Below are positions 24,855 through 32,492 of a DNA stretch of 61,335 bases, piece after piece (the first letter of the stretch is position 1; each line of letters begins with the position of its first letter). The position numbers and the translations under genes were made by a program. Source of the stretch: a virus; IMG/VR virus record IMGVR_UViG_3300008261_000017, positions 1 to 61,335 of that record; one strand, 5' to 3'. The notes beneath the pieces were generated by a model. The model saw nothing but the letters and a program-made list of their open reading frames with translations, was not told the origin of the DNA and ran no database searches.

Positions 24855-27151
24855 GTAACGGTACAAAAGTCATCAAAAGAAATGGTTCTGTTGAAAGACT
24901 AGATCTTAATAAAATTCATTTGATGGTTGGTGAGGCATGTAAAGATTTGGCAGGAGTATCTGCATCACAAGTTGAGATGCAGTCTGGTATTCAGTTTTAT
25001 GATGGAATTACTACAGCAGAGATTCAGGAGATTCTAATTCGTTCTGCATCTGATTTAATTGACTTAGAAAACCCAAATTATCAGTTTGTAGCAGCAAGAC
25101 TTCTTCTTTTTTCTGTCAGGAAATCACTGTATGGAAAAATTCAAGACCATCCAACATTTTTAAATCATATTGAAAAATGCGTAGAGTTGGGTGTTTATGA
25201 TAAAAAAATTCTACAAGACTATACTCATGAAGAGATTAATAGACTTGGTTTGTATATTAATCATAATCGTGACTATCTATTCACTTATGCAGGTTTACGT
25301 CAGGTCGTTGATAAGTACCTCGTGCAAGACAGAAGTAGTGGGAGGGTTTATGAAACCCCACAATTTATGTACATGATGATTGCGGCAACCATTTTTGCTC
25401 AATATCCCAAAGAAACCAGAATGTCATACGTCAGGAGGTACTATGACGCAATCTCGAAGCACAAAATCAACATTCCTACACCAATCATGGCAGGTGTTAG
25501 AACCCCACTTCGTCAATTTGCAAGTTGTGTTCTTGTTGATTCTGACGATACCCTTGACAGTATCTTCAGTTCTGATATGGCAATTGGTCGCTATGTTGCT
25601 CAAAGAGCAGGAATTGGTATCAACGCAGGTCGCATCCGTGGCATCAACAGTAAAATCCGAGGGGGAGAAGTTGCTCATACAGGGGTTGTCCCTTTCCTCA
25701 AAAAGTTTGAAGCAACTGTCCGATGCTGCACTCAAAATGGCATCCGAGGTGGAAGTGCGACAGTCCACTTCCCAATCTGGCACCAAGAAATAGAAGATAT
25801 TCTGGTTCTTAAAAACAACAAGGGTACGGAAGATAATCGTGTCCGTAAACTTGACTATTCAATTCAGATTAGTAAGTTGTTCTATGAAAGATTTATTCAA
25901 GACGGTGAGATCACACTTTTCTCTCCACATGATGTACCTGGACTTTATGATAACTTTGGACTCCCTGGTTTTGATGAGCTCTACTGTGCGTATGAAAAAG
26001 ATTCGACCATTCCGAAAAAAGTTGTTAAAGCACAAGAACTCATTCTCAGCCTCCTTAAAGAGAGGGCTGAAACGGGTCGTATCTACATCATGAATATTGA
26101 CCATTGTAATTCTCATTCTTCCTTCAAGGACAAAGTTGAAATGAGCAATTTGTGTCAAGAAATTACTCTTCCAACCAAACCTTTACAACACATTGATGAC
26201 CCTAATGGAGAAATTGCTCTGTGCATTTTATCTGCGATTAATGTCGGTAGAGTAAAAGATGATGAAGAATTTGAAGAACTTTGTGACCTTTCTGTTCGTG
26301 GACTGGAAGAACTAATTGATTATCAGGACTACCCTGTGATTGCTGCAGAAAAGTCTACTAAAGCACGTCGTTCACTTGGTGTTGGATTTATTGGTCTTGC
26401 ACATTATTTGGCAAAACTTGGATTTGATTATGATTCCCAGGAAGCATGGGATGCTGTTCATGGACTTTCTGAGTCATTCCAGTATTTCTTGCTGAAGTCA
26501 TCTAATCAAATTGCCATCGAAAAGGGTGCCTGTGAATATTTTAATCGCACTAAGTATGCAGATGGACTTCTTCCTATCGATACATACAAGAAAAATGTAG
26601 ACGAAATTTCTTCTATTGAACTTCAACATGATTGGGAAACTCTTAGGTCATCTATCTTGGAACACGGTCTCAGACACTCAACACTGTCCGCACAGATGCC
26701 ATCGGAGAGCAGTTCCGTTGTGTCAAATGCCACAAATGGAATCGAACCACCTAGAGGGTACTTGTCCATTAAAAAATCGAAGAAGGGTCCACTCAAGCAG
26801 ATTGTTCCTCAGTATCAACATCTCAAAAACAATTATACTCTTCTTTGGGACATGCCTAATAATAATGGTTATATCAATGTTGTTTCGGTGATGCAAAAGT
26901 TTTTTGATCAAGCAATCAGTGGAAACTGGTCTTATAATCCAGAGAACTACCCAGACAATGAAGTACCAGTAAGTGTGATGGCAAACGATTTCCTCAAAAC
27001 TTACAAGTATGGTTGGAAGACATCTTATTATCAGAATACATATGATATTAAGACCGATGAAGTAAAGGAGGAGAAAAAATCAGCAGACGATTTAATTGCA
27101 GAAATTTTAAATTCAGAAGGAGAGGAAGACTGTGAATCATGTAAAATTTAG
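24851..27151 (+). CDS. nrdA: Ribonucleotide reductase large subunit NrdA
   Basis: 766 residues from ATG 24851. N-terminal ATP-cone-like region (KVIKRNGSVERLDLNKIH). Class I motifs: ASCVLVD (redox Cys), SNLCQEITLP (active-site Cys with N and E), AEKSTKARRSLGVG and a C-terminal DCESCKI with the Cys pair that re-reduces the enzyme. Makes deoxynucleotides for phage DNA synthesis. nrdB follows directly. Confidence 0.97.
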   Translation: MSNGTKVIKRNGSVERLDLNKIHLMVGEACKDLAGVSASQVEMQSGIQFYDGITTAEIQEILIRSASDLIDLENPNYQFVAARLLLFSVRKSLYGKIQDHPTFLNHIEKCVELGVYDKKILQDYTHEEINRLGLYINHNRDYLFTYAGLRQVVDKYLVQDRSSGRVYETPQFMYMMIAATIFAQYPKETRMSYVRRYYDAISKHKINIPTPIMAGVRTPLRQFASCVLVDSDDTLDSIFSSDMAIGRYVAQRAGIGINAGRIRGINSKIRGGEVAHTGVVPFLKKFEATVRCCTQNGIRGGSATVHFPIWHQEIEDILVLKNNKGTEDNRVRKLDYSIQISKLFYERFIQDGEITLFSPHDVPGLYDNFGLPGFDELYCAYEKDSTIPKKVVKAQELILSLLKERAETGRIYIMNIDHCNSHSSFKDKVEMSNLCQEITLPTKPLQHIDDPNGEIALCILSAINVGRVKDDEEFEELCDLSVRGLEELIDYQDYPVIAAEKSTKARRSLGVGFIGLAHYLAKLGFDYDSQEAWDAVHGLSESFQYFLLKSSNQIAIEKGACEYFNRTKYADGLLPIDTYKKNVDEISSIELQHDWETLRSSILEHGLRHSTLSAQMPSESSSVVSNATNGIEPPRGYLSIKKSKKGPLKQIVPQYQHLKNNYTLLWDMPNNNGYINVVSVMQKFFDQAISGNWSYNPENYPDNEVPVSVMANDFLKTYKYGWKTSYYQNTYDIKTDEVKEEKKSADDLIAEILNSEGEEDCESCKI

Positions 27152-27185
27152 AATTAATAACGAAGAATCTAATGATATTACTGGA

Positions 27186-28316
27186 ATGACGGTATTCAAC
27201 ACAGAAGAATATGACGTTAAAAAGCAACCCATGTTTTTTGGAAAACCATTGGGAGTTCAAAGATATGATTCATATAAGTACCCTATTTTTGAAAAACTAA
27301 CCACCCAACAACTTGGGTATTTCTGGAGACCTGAGGAGGTCTCCCTTCAAAAAGATCGTGCCGATTATCAAACACTTCGTCCAGAACAAAAGCATATCTT
27401 TACTTCTAATTTGAAGTATCAGATTCTTCTCGATTCTGTTCAGGGTCGTGGTCCTGGCATGGCATTTATCCCATATTGCTCTCTTCCAGAATTGGAAGCA
27501 TGTATGACCGTATGGGAATTCATGGAAATGATTCATAGTCGTTCTTATACGTACATTATTAAAAATGTATATTCAAATCCTTCTGAAGTATTTGATTCAA
27601 TTTTATCAAATGAAAAAATTCTAGAAAGATCTGATTCTGTAACTAGTGCATATAATGATTTTATTAACTCTGCACAACAGTATGGAATATCTAATGATTG
27701 GTTGTTTGCTCAAGAAGGTGCTGGATATGCCAGAGAAGGAAGAATAGAACTTAAAAGAAAACTTTATCGTGCTATTGCAAATGTCAACATTCTCGAAGGT
27801 ATCAGGTTTTATGTCTCGTTCGCTTGCAGTTTTGCGTTCGGAGAACTTAAAATTATGGAGGGATCCGCTAAAATTATCTCTCTCATCGCAAGAGACGAAA
27901 ATCAGCACCTTGTCATTACTCAAAACATCCTCAATAAGTGGCGTGAAGGGGATGATCCAGAGATGCAACAGATTGCTAAAGAAGAAGAGGAGTGGGTGAA
28001 AACTGCTTTTGAAAACTGTGTTAATGAAGAAAAGCGTTGGGCAGAATATCTGTTCAAAGATGGTTCAATGATTGGTCTAAATGATAAACTTCTGCATCAA
28101 TACGTTGAATGGATTGCAAATCGCAGAATGAAGGCAATTGGAATTAAACCAATTTATGACATTCCTGCAAAAAATAATCCACTTCCTTGGACTGAGCATT
28201 GGATTTCATCTAAGGGTCTCCAAGTTGCTCCACAAGAAACAGAAGTAGAGTCATATGTTGTTGGTGGCATTAAACAGGATATGAAAAAGGATACTTTTGC
28301 TGGATTCCAACTTTGA
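27186..28316 (+). CDS. nrdB: Ribonucleotide reductase small subunit NrdB
   Basis: 376 residues from ATG 27186, because MTVFNTEEYDVKKQPMFFG matches the start of T4-type NrdB. A GTG at 27132 with a fair ribosome site would add 18 residues. Di-iron and radical region WEFMEMIHSRSYTYII and a later RDENQHL are present. The C-terminus KKDTFAGFQL is the NrdA-docking tail. Followed by a perfect-palindrome terminator. No glutaredoxin gene follows. Confidence 0.94.
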   Translation: MTVFNTEEYDVKKQPMFFGKPLGVQRYDSYKYPIFEKLTTQQLGYFWRPEEVSLQKDRADYQTLRPEQKHIFTSNLKYQILLDSVQGRGPGMAFIPYCSLPELEACMTVWEFMEMIHSRSYTYIIKNVYSNPSEVFDSILSNEKILERSDSVTSAYNDFINSAQQYGISNDWLFAQEGAGYAREGRIELKRKLYRAIANVNILEGIRFYVSFACSFAFGELKIMEGSAKIISLIARDENQHLVITQNILNKWREGDDPEMQQIAKEEEEWVKTAFENCVNEEKRWAEYLFKDGSMIGLNDKLLHQYVEWIANRRMKAIGIKPIYDIPAKNNPLPWTEHWISSKGLQVAPQETEVESYVVGGIKQDMKKDTFAGFQL

Positions 28317-28322
28317 TATACT

Positions 28323-28345
28323 GGGGGCATATGCCCCCTTTTTTT
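28323..28345 (+). terminator. Perfect palindromic terminator after nrdB
   Basis: GGGGGCATATGCCCCC followed by seven T; TATAAATA begins at the last T. Confidence 0.95.
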
Positions 28346-28352
28346 ATAAATA
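28345..28352 (+). promoter_or_regulatory. Late promoter TATAAATA
   Basis: Exact consensus fused to the nrdB terminator, 23 bases before the ATG at 28375. Confidence 0.8.
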
Positions 28353-28374
28353 ACTAAAAAACTAGAGTATAAGA

Positions 28375-31300
28375 ATGTCCAGTATTAACGATATAAAAAA
28401 TTTGTATACCCAAATTAAAGTTTCTGAAACAAAGGGAACTCTCCTTTCTGAAGCAAGTTTTGATATTGGTCCTGGACATAAAGATGCCCAGAAAACTCAA
28501 AAGTTATATAATAAGGGTTCAAGGACAGATAATCCTCATGAAAAAGAGCAGTTCTTAAAGAGAACTGGACCACAACTTCCATTGGCAAAAGGAAAGTCGG
28601 GAATGCAAGTTTCTAGTTATGAACTAGAAGGTGATCTTCTCGGAGAAAAAGAAGATAGTCCATATGAAAAAGCATCTGATGCTGCGTTGGATTCTAGATA
28701 TGGATATGGTAGAGCATCTGGTGATAAACGTTCTTTTGGTAGAGCAGCAAATCGTGCTTCTGCTGCAGCAATGTTGAGAAGACTCAGAAGAGATAGAGAC
28801 GAAGGTAGAGAGACTTCAAGGGAAGCAGGTGCTGATGCAGTTCATCAAGGTTGGGCACATACTGCAAGAACAAGTAAAGACCAAACACCAGAAAAGAAAG
28901 AAAGAAGAGCAAAACTTGCTGATACTCCTTATTCAAAATTACCAGAGGATGAAAAGGAAAAGGATAGAGTTTCTGCTGATGCGGTAAGAGCAGTTTATAA
29001 AGGCAGAAAAAATAAGATTAATTCTAATTATGAATTAGAAGGTGATCAACTTGATGAAATTGTTGGTCCTTTACTTAGAATTGGATTGGCTGCTGGTGGT
29101 GGTGCTCTTGCATCGAAAGGAATACAGCATCTTCAGAAAAAGGCAAATCAGGCAATTGATTCTGCAAGAAAGACCACAAAAATTGGTGGAGACAATAGAG
29201 TTCCTCAAATGAACTCATATGAAGTTGAAGGTAATGATGTATCAGAAGAAAATGAGAAGTCAGAAAGAACTGGTATGTCAAGAAAGCAAACTTATGATAT
29301 GTTGAAGGGTCACAAATATACAAGAGAAGACCTTTGGAGTATGCAAAAGAAAGCAACCAAAGAAGGTGACCATGGAATGGCAGCAGGAATATATGATAGA
29401 TGGAAAGAGATGAATGAAGAAATCATAATGCTAGAAAGAGAAATGACTACTGACGAAATGAAAAAGGAAAAGAAGTTGAAAGATAAGTATGATGACTCCG
29501 ACATGAAGAAAAATATGATTGATAAGTATGGAGAAGAAAAGGGAACACAAATTTATTTCGCAACTATCCGCAAGCAAGCAATGAAAAAATCATCAGACAA
29601 AAACGAAGAGTTTGATATGCAAGAAGAATTCTATGCATATGTAATCGAGTCATTAGTTCAACTTGAATATGCAGAAGATGAGGATGCTGCAGAAACTATG
29701 TTTGAGCACCTAAGTGATGAAATTCTTGCTACTTTTGCTGAAACTTATTTAGAAGAGAGTGGACTATTCCCAAATTATCATGATTATGTTGGACCATATG
29801 ATAAAAAGGATATCAAGATTAAAAATACTATGAAGAAAAAAGGAGCAGAGTATAAAAATAACTCTTCTCTAAGAGCAAAATATAAAAAAAGTTTAGCAGA
29901 TGATAGTGATGAGAATGCTCCATCATTTAATGAGAAAGGTGAATTTGTAAGAAGAAAGAAAAAAACTCAGAACGAGGAGTACATCGAAGAAAAGGCAAGA
30001 GGTACTAGAAAGAAAACAACCGTTCATGCATATGATGTTGATGAAACTCTTTTTGGGCATGGAAAAAAAGGAAAGCCAAATGTTCAAGTTCATGTAAATG
30101 ATGAATCTGGTAAGAGAGTTCAGAGTTTAAGTAATCAAGAATTTAATACTCATAAACTAAAACCAGGACATAAGTATGACTTCAGTGAGTTCCAGAGTGC
30201 TAAGACATTTTCTAAAACTTCTAGTCCAAATAAAAAAGTAATTAAAGACATTAAGAGAAAGCAGGCAAGAGGTCAAAACGTTCACTTGATTACTGCTCGT
30301 TCAAAGTTTGACAATCCAAGTGAATTTCAAGCACATCTTAAGAAGCATGGAGTTGATGTAGATAAGAAAAATATTCATTATACTGGTGGAATGAGAGGTG
30401 GTGATATTGGTAAGAAAAAGGTTGATGTTGCTAATGCAGTAGCAAAGCAAAGTGGTGCTAAGAGCATTCATATGTATGATGATGCTGCTAAAGTTCATAG
30501 AGCTTTTGAAGCAGAAAAGAAAGAAAAACCAAAATCAAAGAAAATTAAAACTCACATGGTCGCACCAGACAAAAAAGGTGAGGCAAGAGTTCGTTCTTAT
30601 CAAGCAACAAAGAATGAAGAGATGTCTGCTTACGAGTATTGGAAGCAATTTATTTCTGAGGCACCTGGTGGTCAGGCAAAATTCTGGGATAGTAATATGG
30701 GAAAGTTTGTGACAAAGGTTTCCGATACTGCTAAGTCTGCAGGAGAAAAGGTTTCCGATACTGCTAAGTCTGCAGGAGAATACCTTGCACCATCACCAGA
30801 AAGATCTGCAGAACCATCTGTTCGTGCTGGAATTAGAAAACCAACTACTGGATTTTCTCACGTAGATAGTATAGATAAAGCACCCAAACCAGCAGGACCA
30901 GAGAAGGCAAAAGCAAAACCAAAGGCAATGACTTCAGACTCTGGAAGGGGTGGTGATGCTGCTTTCCGTGCTGGAGGAGGAAATGCTGCACTTAAACCAG
31001 GAACATCTAGGCAAGATGTTCAGGCAAAAGGAATGGCAGCAATCAGATCTAAACCAAAAGTGGGAAATATTCCACCACAAGAAGGAACAGGAAAAGGTAG
31101 TCCAACTGATAAACCAGTATCAAAAGTTATCGATGCTAAGAATATTGCAGGAAAGCAACAAAAAGTAACTACAAATAAAGCATATGATGTCACTGTTGGT
31201 GGTAAAAAAGGAACTGCAACCTATGGTGATAAGGGCCAGAGAATGATTCGTGCAAACATTGGTAATGCTGGTGTTAATCAAGTGGCAGCAGGAAAAGCAA

Positions 31301-31434
31301 AAGTTGGGCAGTCTTATGGAGCAACATTAGGTGGAGTAAAAGGTTCTGTTAAATATGATGCAAAAGGAAATAGAACTTTCCAAGCATTACAAAAACCAGC
31401 AGCACCAGCAAAACCACCAAAACCAGCAAAGTGA
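28375..31434 (+). CDS. Large virion-type polyprotein with HAD phosphatase-like domain
   Basis: 1019 residues, the longest protein here. Starts MSSINDIKNLYTQI and then GTLLSE|A, which fits a gp21-type cleavage. Three copies of a Y-E-(L/V)-E-G-(D/N) motif occur (SYELEGDLLGE near 82, NYELEGDQLDE near 222, SYEVEGNDVSE near 282). Residues about 545-705 form a HAD-like domain: HAYDVDETLFG carries DxDxT, HLITARSKF the second motif, and HMYDDAAKVHR the acidic third motif. A second targeting-like motif SAYEYWKQFISEA follows near 750. Then come an 11-residue tandem duplication and a C-terminal pair of YxxTxGGxKG repeats. It looks like a fusion of two internal-head-protein genes. Confidence 0.65.
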   Translation: MSSINDIKNLYTQIKVSETKGTLLSEASFDIGPGHKDAQKTQKLYNKGSRTDNPHEKEQFLKRTGPQLPLAKGKSGMQVSSYELEGDLLGEKEDSPYEKASDAALDSRYGYGRASGDKRSFGRAANRASAAAMLRRLRRDRDEGRETSREAGADAVHQGWAHTARTSKDQTPEKKERRAKLADTPYSKLPEDEKEKDRVSADAVRAVYKGRKNKINSNYELEGDQLDEIVGPLLRIGLAAGGGALASKGIQHLQKKANQAIDSARKTTKIGGDNRVPQMNSYEVEGNDVSEENEKSERTGMSRKQTYDMLKGHKYTREDLWSMQKKATKEGDHGMAAGIYDRWKEMNEEIIMLEREMTTDEMKKEKKLKDKYDDSDMKKNMIDKYGEEKGTQIYFATIRKQAMKKSSDKNEEFDMQEEFYAYVIESLVQLEYAEDEDAAETMFEHLSDEILATFAETYLEESGLFPNYHDYVGPYDKKDIKIKNTMKKKGAEYKNNSSLRAKYKKSLADDSDENAPSFNEKGEFVRRKKKTQNEEYIEEKARGTRKKTTVHAYDVDETLFGHGKKGKPNVQVHVNDESGKRVQSLSNQEFNTHKLKPGHKYDFSEFQSAKTFSKTSSPNKKVIKDIKRKQARGQNVHLITARSKFDNPSEFQAHLKKHGVDVDKKNIHYTGGMRGGDIGKKKVDVANAVAKQSGAKSIHMYDDAAKVHRAFEAEKKEKPKSKKIKTHMVAPDKKGEARVRSYQATKNEEMSAYEYWKQFISEAPGGQAKFWDSNMGKFVTKVSDTAKSAGEKVSDTAKSAGEYLAPSPERSAEPSVRAGIRKPTTGFSHVDSIDKAPKPAGPEKAKAKPKAMTSDSGRGGDAAFRAGGGNAALKPGTSRQDVQAKGMAAIRSKPKVGNIPPQEGTGKGSPTDKPVSKVIDAKNIAGKQQKVTTNKAYDVTVGGKKGTATYGDKGQRMIRANIGNAGVNQVAAGKAKVGQSYGATLGGVKGSVKYDAKGNRTFQALQKPAAPAKPPKPAK
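30715..30780 (+). repeat. 33-bp perfect tandem duplication inside a virion gene
   Basis: Two identical 33-base units (30715-30747, 30748-30780) encode KVSDTAKSAGE twice, in frame. The perfect identity suggests a recent event or conversion. Confidence 0.97.
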
Positions 31435-31435
31435 T

Positions 31436-32023
31436 ATGAAAACTTTTTTAGAATTTTACGAAGAAGCATCTGGACTTCAAGAAATTTGGAATCCATTTGC
31501 TTCAAAACCAAAACCAGATAAAAAGGTACTTGCATACAAGAACTACAAATCTGGTGAATTGGACAAGTCTACTGGAAAATTTACTCAAAGAGCACATAGT
31601 CCAGAAGAACAGAAACGTTATGGATGGAAACCAGTAAAAGCATCTGTCTATGCTCCTGGTGATAAATTTACTCCAAATAAAACTACCGCAACTGGTGATC
31701 CACACAATTGGACTACTAGAAATGCTGCGGTTCCTTTTAAGCATAAAGAGGGACAAGCACCAAAAGGTCAGGAAGGTAAACCCTCAATTCCATATGGTTC
31801 TAAACTCAGATTAACTTCAAAACCAATGGGTAAAGATACAAAATCAACAACAGCAAAGATTAACGATGTTGGTGATTTTGGTAGAACAGGAAATGTTAAT
31901 AGAGACGTTTCCTTTGATGTATCTCCACAAATTACAAAAGATATTGCAGGCAAAAATACCACTCCAGAAAAGTGGGGTAAGAGAATGGTGTATGCAAAAG
32001 TTACAGCACCACCAAAAAAATGA
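31436..32023 (+). CDS. RlpA-like double-psi barrel protein with capsid-targeting N-terminus
   Basis: 195 residues from ATG 31436, immediately after the previous stop. MKTFLEFYEEA is nearly the T4 internal-protein leader MKTYQEFIAEA. Residues about 65-190 read like an RlpA/DPBB domain: ASVYAPGD, ATG...NWTTRNAAVPF, SIPYGSKLRLTSKP, AKINDVGDFGR (family: VRVNDRGPF) and VSFDVSPQITKDIAG. The conserved Asp of NDxG is present. RlpA proteins bind or cleave peptidoglycan. Delivery with the particle or a role in lysis is inferred. Stop overlaps the next gene (ATGA). Confidence 0.65.
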   Translation: MKTFLEFYEEASGLQEIWNPFASKPKPDKKVLAYKNYKSGELDKSTGKFTQRAHSPEEQKRYGWKPVKASVYAPGDKFTPNKTTATGDPHNWTTRNAAVPFKHKEGQAPKGQEGKPSIPYGSKLRLTSKPMGKDTKSTTAKINDVGDFGRTGNVNRDVSFDVSPQITKDIAGKNTTPEKWGKRMVYAKVTAPPKK

Positions 32024-32424
32024 AATTTAATTTTTCATTCGGAAATAAAAAACCAGATAAAAAACAAATTATTATCGTAAGTGTAGTTTGTTCTATACTA
32101 ATAACTACCTTATCTCAGTGTACTGGTGCATCTGAAAATAGTCTTTGGGATTTATTGGATGAGATTCAAAGAAAGTATTTTCCACAAACAGTCTTAAATG
32201 AGGTGATTCGTCAAGACCCTAATAAGATAGAAAGAAGAGTTGAACGTGATGTGAATAATGCGATAAGACAAGTTACTCCAGAATATGATCGTATTATTGA
32301 AGAATCAAACAAAAAATATAAACCAAAGTATGTAGAAAAAGAATCTGATGGTAGCGAAGCACAAAAATTACTTGGTGGAGAGATGAGAATTTGTGCTCCT
32401 TGGGTGAGTGATTGCACCAATTAA
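32020..32424 (+). CDS. Membrane-anchored or lipoprotein-like protein
   Basis: 134 residues. A basic start (KKPDKKQ) precedes one hydrophobic stretch (IIIVSVVCSILITTLSQC, about 17-34). LSQC resembles a poor lipobox, so either a lipoprotein or a signal anchor. The rest is charged and ends with a Cys pair region (MRICAPWVSDCTN). It is coupled to the RlpA-like gene, hinting at a shared envelope role. Confidence 0.6.
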   Translation: MKFNFSFGNKKPDKKQIIIVSVVCSILITTLSQCTGASENSLWDLLDEIQRKYFPQTVLNEVIRQDPNKIERRVERDVNNAIRQVTPEYDRIIEESNKKYKPKYVEKESDGSEAQKLLGGEMRICAPWVSDCTN

Positions 32425-32448
32425 TAATAGTGCTAAGGTTAAATAAAG

Positions 32449-32456
32449 AATAAATA
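32449..32456 (+). promoter_or_regulatory. Candidate late promoter AATAAATA
   Basis: Late octamer in a 68-base gap, 37 bases before the ATG at 32493. Confidence 0.5.
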
Positions 32457-32492
32457 TATTTATAAAGAGTACTTTTTACTACCCTCGGTAAG

